Source: Ketogulonicigenium vulgare WSH-001 (lineage in GTDB: Bacteria; Pseudomonadota; Alphaproteobacteria; Rhodobacterales; Rhodobacteraceae). From it: a stretch of 64,000 bases of DNA. The DNA is taken from the NCBI RefSeq assembly GCF_000223375.1, contig NC_017385.1:62001-126000 (forward strand). The letters run 5' to 3'. A model generated the notes under the pieces. That model was not told where the DNA came from and did no database searches. It was given only the letters and a program-made list of their open reading frames with translations. Position 1 is the stretch's first letter, and each line of letters starts with the position of its first letter. The translations under genes and the position numbers were made by a program. Positions 43,651-52,304 of the stretch are shown here, in pieces.

Positions 43651-44663
43651 CGATGATGAACACCGATACCCAGACCCGTTATATCGCCATTGCCCCCCTT
43701 ATGGCGCAGCTTCGCGCGCGCCATGTCGTTACCGAACGCGACCGGGAGGTTCAGGCCCAACTTTGCCGCCTTCTGCACGTCGACAGGACCGGGCAGATCA
43801 CCGCCGAACCTGTCCGCTTCACGGCGGGACTGGAAAGCCGCGGCATCATCCTCATCGAGCCGGCGGGCGGCGGAAAGACCACCGCCATCCGCAATGTCTT
43901 GCAGGAATTCCCGGCCTTGGGCACCCATCCCGACACCGGGGCACCCCGTGTCCTTGAGGTGCAGGTCGAAAGTCCCGCAACCCTGCGCAGCATCCTGCGT
44001 GCCCTTCTGCGGGAGATGGGCCTGACCAAGGTATCGTCCCGGACCAGCGCCTGGGAACTGCTCGATCTGGTGAAGAACCGGATCGCGGTGACCGGGGCAA
44101 CAACGATCTGGCTCGATGAGGCGCAGGATTTGTTCCTGTCCCGATCGACCCGGGAAATCGACGACATGCTCAAGATGATCAAGGGCTTGATGAAAGGTCC
44201 GAATTCGGTCGTGGTCATCCTCAGCGGCACCGAACGCCTGATCGAGATTGCCGGCTATGACCCGCAGGTCAATCGCCGGTTCACCAAGATCATTCCGGGC
44301 GATCTGCAGATCGGGGCCGACAATGCTGGTCTGACCGAGGTGATCTGCGACTACTGCGCGGCGGCGGGGCTGACCTTCGATGGTTCCGGTTCGGTCGTCA
44401 GTCGCCTGATCTACGGCAGTCGGCACCGGTTCGGCCGGGCGGTGGAAACCACGATCAATGCCATCGAACGGGCGCTCTTCGAGGGTGATACCATCCTTGG
44501 GCGCCAACATTTCGCCGAAGCCTGGGGTATGCAGGAGATGTGTGCCTGGGACCGCAACGTCTTCGTTTCGCCGGACTGGCATAAGTTCGAGCTTGATGCG
44601 CAAGCCGCCGAGTTCGACGCGTCGCGCACGGCACGGCAACGCCGCGCTTTGCGTCAGGGCTAA
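43647..44663 (+). CDS. tnsC: TnsC-like AAA+ target-selection ATPase
   Basis: A 338-residue AAA+ regulator of the TnsC/TniB family. Walker A is EPAGGGKTTA, Walker B TTIWLDEAQD and sensor 1 VVILSGTER. It links the target chosen by TniQ to the TnsAB transposase and mediates target immunity in Tn7. It follows tnsB with an ATGA overlap and lies four bases before tniQ. Confidence 0.9.
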   Translation: MTMMNTDTQTRYIAIAPLMAQLRARHVVTERDREVQAQLCRLLHVDRTGQITAEPVRFTAGLESRGIILIEPAGGGKTTAIRNVLQEFPALGTHPDTGAPRVLEVQVESPATLRSILRALLREMGLTKVSSRTSAWELLDLVKNRIAVTGATTIWLDEAQDLFLSRSTREIDDMLKMIKGLMKGPNSVVVILSGTERLIEIAGYDPQVNRRFTKIIPGDLQIGADNAGLTEVICDYCAAAGLTFDGSGSVVSRLIYGSRHRFGRAVETTINAIERALFEGDTILGRQHFAEAWGMQEMCAWDRNVFVSPDWHKFELDAQAAEFDASRTARQRRALRQG

Positions 44664-44667
44664 TCCC

Positions 44668-46458
44668 ATGCCGATGTTGCCTCATATCCCGATCATTCCG
44701 GGTGAAACCATTCTTTCCTGGGCGGATCGTTCCGCCCAGGCTCAAGCAGGGCATTGTCTGCCGGAGCTCCTGAGGGTCGTCGGCTTCCCTCAGAAGGACG
44801 TCGAACCGGTGAAGGACTTGGCGGTGCTTGCCCGTCTCACAGATCTCTTCGGCGGCGAGGCGCCGGCTTTGGAAGCTTCCGCGATCTTCAGGCATGATGG
44901 GAATATGAGGCGGTTTCGGCACGAGGTGTTCAAACCGTCCATGCTTTGCCGCCGCGTGACGGCATTCTGCCCTATGTGTCTGCTCGACGACGGATCCTTC
45001 CAGCACAGCCGTGTATCGTGGCAATTCAGCAGCACGGTCTGTTGCGATCGCCACGATATTGCCCTGACCACGACGAAGGCCGAAATCCATTTCGATGCGC
45101 TGGTGCCGTCTGTCGCGTTCCCGGACCCGGCGGCGCTGCAAGAGCTTTGCGATGCGGCCACGCCGATGACACCCGGACCCTTGCAGCGCTATGTCGAGGA
45201 TCGGTTGTCCGGCTCCACGTGCGAACCGCTGTGGCCGGACGGTTGTCGTCTCGATCAGGTCATGGGCATTTCGAGGTGCCTGGGGAACGCCATGCGGGAT
45301 CACACGACCGGCGACCTCGGGGATGCTTGCCGGACGGGCTTCGAAGCGCTGCGGGGGGGCAAGGCGAGCATCCTGAAGGCCCTCGACGATATTCTGTGCC
45401 AACGGGGCCAAAAGGCCCGCGTCAACACCCCCACCCGTGCCTTGGGCAGGCTCTATGACGCAGTCAGGCTGAACGAGGATCTGTCCCCCCTCCGCCCGCT
45501 GGTGCGCTCGTTCCTTCTTGATAATGTCCCTCTCGCAGCCGGGGATGACATCTTCGGGGAGGTCGTGCCCGCGCGGCGTCGACATGACCTTGCGACGCTC
45601 TCCGGGATGTGCGGAATGTCCAAGTTGCAGGTAAGAGACGTATTCGCCGCCCTGGGGCTGTTGTCGACAGATAACGGCCGACCTTTGAATGCGCTTACCT
45701 TCGATGCGGTCGAAAGCGAAACCGTGGCGTGCGAGCTGCGGGGATCAGTCCCCGCCAACGCGCTCTCCGCCCATCTTGGCTGCGACATGACGACGGCAGC
45801 GGCGGTCCTCAATGCGGGATTGGTCGAGAGGGTTTTGGGCGACAGGATTATTGTCGATCGCGACGCGGATGCCCTGAAACGGGTCAGCCTGGACTCCATT
45901 CATGTCCTTCTGGCCCTTCTTTTTGAGAACGCCACCACCATCGCGGTTGTCCCTGTTCAGTTCGCCACCCTGAGCGCGGCCGCGCGCCACGCCCATTGGC
46001 AGGTCGACCGGATCATCCGACTGGTCTTGTCTGGGAGACTCGACCTCTATGGCCTGGTTGGGCGAACCGATTTCGACGGCCTGCTGATCGATGAACCCCA
46101 GCTGCTGCGCATCCTCGAGGCCCCACCGATGACGGCCGCAATGTCCAAGGAAGATGCAGCCAACGAATTAGGGGTCGAGGTGCAGATCCTCGAGAACATC
46201 ATGCGGATTCCCGACGAGAGCGGAGCGCCGATCATCCGGCGCGTTGTCCCACTCACCGGCCCGCTGAAACGTCGCCATCAGGTCGCGAAGCCCGATTTCG
46301 AACAGTTCCGGCTCGACCATATCTCGATCCGCGAACTGGCCGAAGCTGAGGGTGCAACGCTCGCCGAGATGCATGCATCCCTGCAGAAGCGCGGGATCTT
46401 GCCGATTCTGTCAGGCATGCTCTTGGCGACTCAAGTCTTCCGCCGATCCGACATCTGA
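44668..46458 (+). CDS. tniQ: TniQ/TnsD-family target-site protein
   Basis: A 596-residue TniQ protein. The N-terminus (PHIPIIPGETILSWADRSA) and the zinc-binding CPMCLLDDG, followed by W and CDRHDIAL, are family marks. It is longer than short TniQ proteins and near or above TnsD size, which suggests recognition of a specific DNA attachment site. The start is the ATG at 44668, four bases after the tnsC stop; the open frame extends further upstream only as a shadow. A terminator follows. Confidence 0.85.
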   Translation: MPMLPHIPIIPGETILSWADRSAQAQAGHCLPELLRVVGFPQKDVEPVKDLAVLARLTDLFGGEAPALEASAIFRHDGNMRRFRHEVFKPSMLCRRVTAFCPMCLLDDGSFQHSRVSWQFSSTVCCDRHDIALTTTKAEIHFDALVPSVAFPDPAALQELCDAATPMTPGPLQRYVEDRLSGSTCEPLWPDGCRLDQVMGISRCLGNAMRDHTTGDLGDACRTGFEALRGGKASILKALDDILCQRGQKARVNTPTRALGRLYDAVRLNEDLSPLRPLVRSFLLDNVPLAAGDDIFGEVVPARRRHDLATLSGMCGMSKLQVRDVFAALGLLSTDNGRPLNALTFDAVESETVACELRGSVPANALSAHLGCDMTTAAAVLNAGLVERVLGDRIIVDRDADALKRVSLDSIHVLLALLFENATTIAVVPVQFATLSAAARHAHWQVDRIIRLVLSGRLDLYGLVGRTDFDGLLIDEPQLLRILEAPPMTAAMSKEDAANELGVEVQILENIMRIPDESGAPIIRRVVPLTGPLKRRHQVAKPDFEQFRLDHISIRELAEAEGATLAEMHASLQKRGILPILSGMLLATQVFRRSDI

Positions 46459-46484
46459 CCCTTATCCAAGCCTGAAGCCTTGCG

Positions 46485-46511
46485 AGCCGCCCATCATGGG
46501 CGGCTTTTTTT
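46485..46511 (+). terminator. Terminator of the tns operon
   Basis: GAGCCGCCCATCATGGGCGG forms a compact hairpin followed by CTTTTTTT. It lies 27 bases after the tniQ stop and just inside the right transposon end. Confidence 0.85.
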
Positions 46512-46540
46512 GTTGCGTATCAGAGGTCACAGGCGAGTTT

Positions 46541-46648
46541 CGATGGGCGTTATTTGCCCTCGCAATGGCACAGAACCGCCGCCGAATTCGAAAATAGTCA
46601 TTGATTCCATTGAATAAATTTTACGGCCATGGCCTCTTATTGGCCGTC
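46541..46648 (-). repeat. Right-end repeats, probable TnsB-binding sites
   Basis: Read on the minus strand, 46648-46624 (GACGGCCAATAAGAGGCCAT start) matches the first left-end repeat, and 46559-46541 (GGGCAAAT, GCCCAT core) resembles the second. The opposite orientation to the left-end copies is what transposon ends require. Confidence 0.65.
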
Positions 46649-46720
46649 ATTTCAGTTTCGCCGGTTTGGCGCGCTGCAGATTTGGCTTATTCTGCAACGC
46701 GCGCCGGTGGGTTTGTGCGA

Positions 46721-47467
46721 TCAGCTGCGGCGGGGCGGAGCGCTCATCTGCGCCGCGACTGTCGCGCCCGCGATCCGCGCCTGTGCATGGGTTGCGCCAT
46801 TGACCTGCAGCGGGCCGATCCGCGCGCCCGAGATGATCACCGATCCTGCGCCCAGCGGCAGGCCGTATTTGGCGGCATGATCCGCCAGCCAGACCAGAAA
46901 AGGCCCCGTCTCGGCAAGGGGTTGCGGCTGTTCTGAGGCAGCGACAGCGCGGCCGTCCAGATCAAGGCGGATCTCCAGCGGCTGTTGCAGCACCTCCGCC
47001 CAATCCGCAATCGGATCGCCCAGTACAATGGCGGCCGAGCAGAAACTATCCGCCATCGCCTCCATCGGGTCGCGGGCGAGACGGTCCAGCAGGCGCGCAT
47101 TGATGAATTCAAAGGCGAGGCGAACTTCGGCGACCGCATCCAGCGCCGCGGCCGGGGTGCAGCCGGGGGTGATGGCGCGGCCAAGGATGAAGGCGGTCTC
47201 GACCTCGATCGCGCCGTCGCTGTCCAGCGCAATTTCCGCGCCGCTAACATGCACGTCGCTGGCGGGAATGGCGGCGCATTCGCGGGCGGTGCCGCGCAGC
47301 AGCGCCATTTTCCATGCGGGCGCGCCGTCCCCCAGCACCAGATGCTGCACCTGATAGGCCGCATCTATATCGGGCGGAACGCTGGGCAAGGCAGCGGGCC
47401 GTGGCCCGCCAGCCCGCGCCGCGATCAACAGGGATGCGGCAAGGGCGGGGTCAAAGGATGACGTCAA
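46721..47467 (-). CDS. 2-keto-4-pentenoate hydratase/fumarylacetoacetase-family protein
   Basis: A 248-residue protein of the MhpD-like hydratase group (SGAEIALDSDGAIEVETAFILGR, FEFINARLLD, LGAGSVIISGARIGPLQV). Members hydrate or decarboxylate unsaturated 2-keto acids with a divalent metal. It starts with TTG, in a TTGA overlap with the PfkB kinase stop, and ends the sugar-acid operon. The Tn7-like element ends about 40 bases beyond its stop, so this 3' end may belong to the transposon's target site. Its product likely handles a keto-deoxy sugar acid. Confidence 0.75.
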   Translation of the reverse strand: MTSSFDPALAASLLIAARAGGPRPAALPSVPPDIDAAYQVQHLVLGDGAPAWKMALLRGTARECAAIPASDVHVSGAEIALDSDGAIEVETAFILGRAITPGCTPAAALDAVAEVRLAFEFINARLLDRLARDPMEAMADSFCSAAIVLGDPIADWAEVLQQPLEIRLDLDGRAVAASEQPQPLAETGPFLVWLADHAAKYGLPLGAGSVIISGARIGPLQVNGATHAQARIAGATVAAQMSAPPRRS

Positions 47468-48390
47468 TTCTGGGCCTCGAACGTGGGCATGGCGGCGCGG
47501 GGCATGATGGCACCGGGATAAGTCACGACCTCGGCGGCCACAGCGGCGGCGCGGGCGATGGCGGCCTCGACACTGAGACCTGCGGCCCGCGAGGACAGCC
47601 AACCGGCGTTAAAGCTGTCGCCGGCGCCGGTGGTGTCGCGCGCGGGCCGGCGCGGCGGCAGGGGAATGGCGCGCACATCCGCACTGCCCGCCGCACGATA
47701 CAGCACATCATCACCGCCGGTGGTCAGTACGATTTCCGCATCGGTCAGACCTTGCAGCAGGGCCATCGCGCCCTCTGCCTCGGGCTGGCCGAAACAGGCC
47801 TCCATATCGTCAAGCGACGGCAGCACCAGCGTCGCGATGCCCGCCGCCTGCCCGATCACCGCGGCAGCCGTTTCAGCATTCGGCCACAGACGGGGGCGAT
47901 AGTTGGTGTCCAGCACCACCTGCGCGCCCGCCGCCTTGCGCTGCGCGAGCGCCGCCAGCAGGTTCGCGCGCCCCTCGGGGTAAAGCACGGCGAGGGTGAT
48001 GCCGGACAGGAACAGCACATCGGCCTGCTCCAACACGGCCAGATCCTCGGGCGATTGGAACAGCTTACGCGCCGGGGCCTGATCGCGCCAATAGGTAAAG
48101 CTGCGCTCGCCGTTGGCGTCGGTGGTGATAAAGCTGAGGCCGGGGCGGCCGCCAATCTCGGTTGCACACAGGTCGGTGATGCCCTCATCGACGATCACGC
48201 CGCGCAAAAACGCGCTCATCTTGTCATCGCCAAGGCGCGACAGATAGCCGACGCTGCCCGCAGGTGTCAGGCGCGACAGGTAAATCGCGGTGTTCAGCGT
48301 ATCGCCGCCCGCGTTGCGGTTGAACTGATCGGGGGCGTCCAGCGGGTTGTTGAATTCAGCAAGCGGCTCGCCAATCGACAGAAACTTCAT
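47464..48390 (-). CDS. kdgK: PfkB-family sugar kinase, probable 2-keto-3-deoxygluconate kinase
   Basis: A 308-residue ribokinase-fold kinase. The N-terminal sugar-binding block (FNRNAGGDTLNTAIYLSRL) and the C-terminal anion hole with the catalytic aspartate (DTTGAGDSFNAGWL) are intact. The SIGEPLAEFN start resembles KdgK proteins. It would phosphorylate 2-keto-3-deoxygluconate or a related keto-deoxy acid. GGAGAG precedes the ATG at 48390, two bases after the dehydrogenase stop; the longer open frame is a shadow. Confidence 0.8.
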   Translation of the reverse strand: MKFLSIGEPLAEFNNPLDAPDQFNRNAGGDTLNTAIYLSRLTPAGSVGYLSRLGDDKMSAFLRGVIVDEGITDLCATEIGGRPGLSFITTDANGERSFTYWRDQAPARKLFQSPEDLAVLEQADVLFLSGITLAVLYPEGRANLLAALAQRKAAGAQVVLDTNYRPRLWPNAETAAAVIGQAAGIATLVLPSLDDMEACFGQPEAEGAMALLQGLTDAEIVLTTGGDDVLYRAAGSADVRAIPLPPRRPARDTTGAGDSFNAGWLSSRAAGLSVEAAIARAAAVAAEVVTYPGAIMPRAAMPTFEAQN

Positions 48391-48391
48391 C

Positions 48392-49312
48392 TTACTCTCC
48401 ATAAGGGCTGGGCAAGGGCCCGCCCGCAACAAAGGCCGCGATATTATCCAGAACCAGCGCCGACATGGCGCGGCGGGCCTCATCCGTCGCCGAACCCACA
48501 TGCGGGGTCAGCACGCAATTGGGGGCATCCAGCAGCGCCTGCGGCACGTTCGGCTCGTCGTCGAACACATCAAGCCCCGCGCCTGCGATATGGCCTGCCT
48601 GCAAGGCGGCGGCGAGCGCCGCGCTATCCACGACAGGGCCGCGCGCGACATTGACCAAAATGCTATCGGGCCCAAGGGCGGCCAGCACATCCGCATTCAC
48701 CAGCCCGCGCGTCTCGGCCCCGCCGGCGGCGGTGACGAACAGCACATCCGAATGCTGCGCAAGGGTCACGGCATCGGGGTGGTAGGTATCTGGGCTGTCA
48801 TTCTTTTCAGAGCGCGCGGTGTAGGCGACCGGCATCCCGAGGCCGCGCAGCAGGTCCGCGAGTTGCCGCCCGATGCGGCCATAGCCCAAGATCCCCGCGC
48901 GACCGGCCAGCACCGAGCGACCCAGGGCCAGTTTACGGCCACTCGCCCAATCGCCCGCGCGCACAAAGCGGTCACCCTCGGCGATGCGGCGGCCTGCCGC
49001 CAGCGCCAGACCCAGCGCCATTTCGGCCACCGCCAGCGATAACACGCCCGGCGTGGTGGTCACCCGGATGCCGCGCGCAACGGCGGCGGGCAAGTCAATC
49101 GCATCGACGCCAACGCCGCTGACGGCGATCAGTCGCAGCGCAGGCAATTGATCCATCTGCGCAGGCGATAGCCCCACCGCGCCCGAGGTCAGAACGATCT
49201 GCGCCTGTGATGCCGCCGCGATATCGGTGACAACATCGTAAGTGTCATGCAGCTTTTGCGCCATATCAGCGGGCTTTAGCGCCGCCAGCGCCAGAACCAT
49301 CGGCCGTGTCAT
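48392..49312 (-). CDS. D-isomer-specific 2-hydroxyacid dehydrogenase
   Basis: A 306-residue NAD(P)-dependent dehydrogenase. The coenzyme motif is GILGYGRIGRQLAD; the substrate arginine (NVARGPVVD), the glutamate (FDDEPNVP) and the catalytic histidine (LTPHVGSAT) are all present. It interconverts a 2-keto acid and a D-2-hydroxy acid such as glyoxylate, hydroxypyruvate or 2-ketogluconate. The ATG overlaps the ABC ATPase stop (ATGA). Confidence 0.85.
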   Translation of the reverse strand: MTRPMVLALAALKPADMAQKLHDTYDVVTDIAAASQAQIVLTSGAVGLSPAQMDQLPALRLIAVSGVGVDAIDLPAAVARGIRVTTTPGVLSLAVAEMALGLALAAGRRIAEGDRFVRAGDWASGRKLALGRSVLAGRAGILGYGRIGRQLADLLRGLGMPVAYTARSEKNDSPDTYHPDAVTLAQHSDVLFVTAAGGAETRGLVNADVLAALGPDSILVNVARGPVVDSAALAAALQAGHIAGAGLDVFDDEPNVPQALLDAPNCVLTPHVGSATDEARRAMSALVLDNIAAFVAGGPLPSPYGE

Positions 49313-50037
49313 GCAATTTGGCCAAGGAAGGTCTGCAGACGCTCGTTCTGCGGATTGCCAAAGAATTCTTCGGGCGGGTTCTGCTCGACGATGGCGCCTT
49401 TATCCATAAAGATCACGCGGTCGGCGACAGCGCGGGCAAAGTCCATCTCATGCGTGACGCAGATCATGGTCATCCCCTCGCGCGCGAGGTCGATCATCGT
49501 GTCCAGCACCTCTTTCACCATTTCGGGATCAAGGGCAGAGGTCGGCTCGTCAAACAGCATGATGCGGGGCTTCATGCAAAGCGCACGCGCAATGGCGACG
49601 CGCTGCTGCTGGCCGCCCGACAGTTGGGCGGGGTATTTGTCGGCCTGTTCGGGAATGCGCACGCGGGCGAGGTAAGCACGCGCGGTTTCCTCGGCCTCGG
49701 CGCGCGAGACTTTGCGGCTTTTCATCGGCGCAAGGATGCAGTTTTCCAGCACGGTCATATGCGGAAACAGGTTAAAGGATTGGAATACCATCCCGACCTC
49801 TTGCCGCACTTTGGCGACGTTTTCATCGGTCAGCGCCACGCCATCGACGACGATCTCGCCCGACTGGATCGCCTCTAGCTGATTGATCGTGCGGATCAGC
49901 GTCGATTTTCCCGAACCCGAAGGGCCGCAGATGACAATCCGCTCGCCCGGGGCGACGGTCAGGTCGATATCGACCAGCGCGTGATAGGTATTATAGAATT
50001 TGTTCACACCGCGCATGGTGATGGCGTGTTGGCTCAT
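49309..50037 (-). CDS. Polar amino-acid-type ABC transporter ATPase
   Basis: A 242-residue ATPase of the GlnQ/HisP group: Walker A GPSGSGKSTLIR, signature LSGGQQQRVAIARAL, Walker B IMLFDEPTSALDPEMV and the switch region VTHEMDFA. It drives import through the two permeases encoded upstream. The operon's sugar-acid enzymes suggest the ligand may not be an amino acid. Confidence 0.9.
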   Translation of the reverse strand: MSQHAITMRGVNKFYNTYHALVDIDLTVAPGERIVICGPSGSGKSTLIRTINQLEAIQSGEIVVDGVALTDENVAKVRQEVGMVFQSFNLFPHMTVLENCILAPMKSRKVSRAEAEETARAYLARVRIPEQADKYPAQLSGGQQQRVAIARALCMKPRIMLFDEPTSALDPEMVKEVLDTMIDLAREGMTMICVTHEMDFARAVADRVIFMDKGAIVEQNPPEEFFGNPQNERLQTFLGQIA

Positions 50038-50088
50038 GTCGCAATCCCTTGGATAAAGAGGCGGCCGGACGGGCCGGCCGCATCTAGA

Positions 50089-50886
50089 TTATTCGGCGTT
50101 CTTGACGAAATCGGGCAGCGGCTCGCCCAGCCAGGTCTGATACAGCGCGTCGAACGTGCCATCGGTGCGGCTGTGGGTGACAAAGCTGTTGATCTCGGCC
50201 AGCAGCGCATCCGAATCCGGCGAGACGGCAATGCCCTGCAATTGGCTGGACAGATCAAACTTTTTGTCGAAGCGGCCACCGGCCACGCCCGAGATCTGCG
50301 AGAACACGACGTTCGACAGGCCAATGGTTTGCACTTGGCGCGACATCAGGGCCTGAACGGCGCTCGCGTCATCGTCAAAGCGGCGGATTTGCGCATCGGC
50401 AGGCGCAACGGCGGTGACGCCGGTGTCCTGGGTCGAGGCGCGGGCAACCGCGATGGTCACGCCCGAAAGGTCAGCGGCCTCGGTCACCGCCACATCGGTC
50501 GCGCCATAGACGCCGATGGCGATCCCCGCATAGGGGGTCGAGAAATCGACACGCTCGGCGCGCTCGGCGGTGATGCCCAGCGAGGCAACCAGCACATCGA
50601 CCTGGCCCGACAGCAGGTAAGGGATGCGGTTCGGGCCAGTGACTGGCACGATCTGGACAGTGACGTCCAGATAGTCCGCCAATGCCTTGGCCACATCGGC
50701 ATCATAGCCGCCGGGCTGGCCCGAGGCGTCCAAAATGCCAAAGGGCGGGAAATCGACCATCATGCCGACGCGCAAGGTGCCGGAATTTTTGATCGCCTCG
50801 AGATCCGCGGCATTTGCGGGTGCAGTCATGCCAAAGGCCAAAGCGGCGGCCGACAAAGCGGTAAACAAGCGACGAGTGGTTTTCAT
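50089..50886 (-). CDS. Periplasmic binding protein, family 3 (amino-acid type)
   Basis: A 265-residue secreted binding protein with a signal peptide (KTTRRLFTALSAAALAFGMTAPANA) and the family-3 fold: IKNSGTLRVGMMVDFPPFG, GGYDADVAKALAD, VDFSTPYAGIAIGVYG. GGAGGAGA precedes the ATG at 50886; a longer frame upstream lacks a signal. It lies between the permease and ATPase genes of the same importer. Confidence 0.9.
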   Translation of the reverse strand: MKTTRRLFTALSAAALAFGMTAPANAADLEAIKNSGTLRVGMMVDFPPFGILDASGQPGGYDADVAKALADYLDVTVQIVPVTGPNRIPYLLSGQVDVLVASLGITAERAERVDFSTPYAGIAIGVYGATDVAVTEAADLSGVTIAVARASTQDTGVTAVAPADAQIRRFDDDASAVQALMSRQVQTIGLSNVVFSQISGVAGGRFDKKFDLSSQLQGIAVSPDSDALLAEINSFVTHSRTDGTFDALYQTWLGEPLPDFVKNAE

Positions 50887-50908
50887 AGTTTCTCCTCCTC
50901 CTATGAAA

Positions 50909-51565
50909 TCAGCGCGTGATAGCGCGGCGCATGCGGGCTTCCATATGGCGGGCCAAAAGTGACAGCGGCCAACACAGGATGAAATACAGCGCCGCAACGG
51001 TTCCAAACACCAAAAAGGGCTGGAATGTGGCGTTATTGACGATCTGGCCTGCGCGGGTCAGTTCGGTAAATCCGATGATCGAGGCGAGCGAGGTGCCTTT
51101 GATCAGCTGCACCAAAAAGCCGACGGTGGGCGCGGTGGCGACGCGCATGGCCTGCGGCAAGATCACATGGCGCATGCGGTCGGGATAGGACAGCGACAGG
51201 GCGGTCGCGGCCTCGGACTGGCCTTGGGGGACAGCCTCGATCGCGCCGCGCCAGATCTCGCCCAGATAGGCGCTGGCATGCAGGGTCAGCGCGACGGCGG
51301 CGGCCAGCAGCGGGTTGATCGGCAGGCCGACCACCGCAAGGCCGAAATAGACCAGAAACAGCTGCATCAGCAGCGGCGTGCCTTGGAACACTTCGATAAA
51401 GGCGCGGGCAAAGCGGTTCAACACCACATTGCGCGAGGTGCGCGCCAGTGCGATTAGCATCCCGCCAATCGCACCGCCGACAAAGGCGATCAGCGACAGC
51501 AGCAGCGTCCAGCGGATCGCCGAGACGATGAAGAAAATATCAGCCTGCGAGAATTCACGGATCAT
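50909..51565 (-). CDS. Amino-acid-type ABC permease (HisM/GlnP group), subunit 2
   Basis: A 218-residue inner-membrane permease with the HisMQ pattern FARAFIEVFQGTPLLMQLFLVYFGL and the ATPase-contact loop EAATALSLSYPDRMRHVILPQAMR. The ATG at 51565 follows the other permease's stop by one base; the open frame beyond it is a shadow. Confidence 0.88.
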   Translation of the reverse strand: MIREFSQADIFFIVSAIRWTLLLSLIAFVGGAIGGMLIALARTSRNVVLNRFARAFIEVFQGTPLLMQLFLVYFGLAVVGLPINPLLAAAVALTLHASAYLGEIWRGAIEAVPQGQSEAATALSLSYPDRMRHVILPQAMRVATAPTVGFLVQLIKGTSLASIIGFTELTRAGQIVNNATFQPFLVFGTVAALYFILCWPLSLLARHMEARMRRAITR

Positions 51566-51566
51566 A

Positions 51567-52235
51567 TCAACGGCTCGCAGGATAGTTGAAGAAGGTGCGG
51601 CGCAGCGCACCGAACAGGGTCGAAAAGCCAAAGGCCAGCAGGAAATATATGATCGTCAGCGCCAGATAGATCTCGAAATTCGCGAAGGTGCGCGCGCTGA
51701 GGTCGGCACCGGCGGCGGCCAGATCATTTGCCGAGATGATCGACACCACGCTGGAGGTCAGCATCAGATAGATGAACTGGCTGGTCAGCGAGGGATAGAT
51801 ATTGCGCAAAGCGGGCTTCAAAATCACATAGCGGAAGATCTGCACCTTGTTCAGCGCCAGCGCGCGGCCTGCCTCGACCTGACCTTGCGGGACAGATTCG
51901 ATGCCGGCGCGAATGATCTCGGTGCCATAGGCGCCCACGTTGATCACCAGCGCGACCAGTGCAGCTGTGTTCGGCGACATGCTGATGCCGATCGCAGGCA
52001 GGCCGAAATAGATGAAAAAGATCTGGATCAGGAACGGGGTATTGCGGATCGCCTCGACATAGATGTCCACGATGAACCGCAGCACGCGGCCGCCCGATGT
52101 TTTTGCAACTGCGCCCAAGATCGAAACGATCAGGCCCAATACCATGGCCGAAAACGACAGTTGAACCGTTAGCCATGCGCCGTAAAACAGCATGTCTAGA
52201 TTGTCGAATACTGGCCTGAAATTGAATTGATACAT
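51567..52235 (-). CDS. Amino-acid-type ABC permease (HisM/GlnP group), subunit 1
   Basis: A 222-residue permease and first gene of the operon. YVEAIRNTPFLIQIFFIYFGL and the loop EAGRALALNKVQIFRYVILKPALRN mark the family. It pairs with the next permease as a heterodimer. The promoter region upstream is shared with the LacI-type regulator gene, which is on the same strand. Confidence 0.88.
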   Translation of the reverse strand: MYQFNFRPVFDNLDMLFYGAWLTVQLSFSAMVLGLIVSILGAVAKTSGGRVLRFIVDIYVEAIRNTPFLIQIFFIYFGLPAIGISMSPNTAALVALVINVGAYGTEIIRAGIESVPQGQVEAGRALALNKVQIFRYVILKPALRNIYPSLTSQFIYLMLTSSVVSIISANDLAAAGADLSARTFANFEIYLALTIIYFLLAFGFSTLFGALRRTFFNYPASR

Positions 52236-52272
52236 CAGCCCTCCCCTGCTCGATGTGTCGATTCCTCGAATA

Positions 52273-52284
52273 TAGAACGATCTA
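52273..52284. promoter_or_regulatory. Candidate LacI-type operator before the importer operon
   Basis: TAGAACGATCTA has TAGA/TCTA inverted arms around a CG-centred core and overlaps the AATATA stretch that would be a minus-strand -10 region. LacI-family sites are usually CG-centred palindromes. Its link to the LacI protein encoded just upstream is inferred. Confidence 0.4.
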
Positions 52285-52304
52285 AATGAGGAGGAACGCC
52301 GCTG

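Larger units (their letters stand above)
20534..46681. mobile_element. Tn7-like transposon carrying defence cargo
   Basis: An element of about 26.1 kb, bounded by related repeats in opposite orientation: on the left at 20567-20594 and 20609-20636, on the right (reversed) at 46624-46648 and 46541-46559. The transposition genes tnsA-tnsB-tnsC-tniQ (40658-46458) lie near the right end, and all genes between the ends are accessory. A candidate 5-base direct repeat TTGGC flanks it (20529-20533 and 46682-46686), leaving equal 40-base distances from each terminus to the GACGGCC core. The exact termini are uncertain, because the right end would then begin AT rather than the usual TG. No TnsE, second TniQ or CRISPR-Cas genes are present. 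Confidence 0.75.

Noticed and set aside
20534..46681. CRISPR-associated transposon
   Set aside because: TnsABC and TniQ are present, but there is no cas gene and no repeat-spacer array anywhere in the window, so guide-RNA targeting is not supported.
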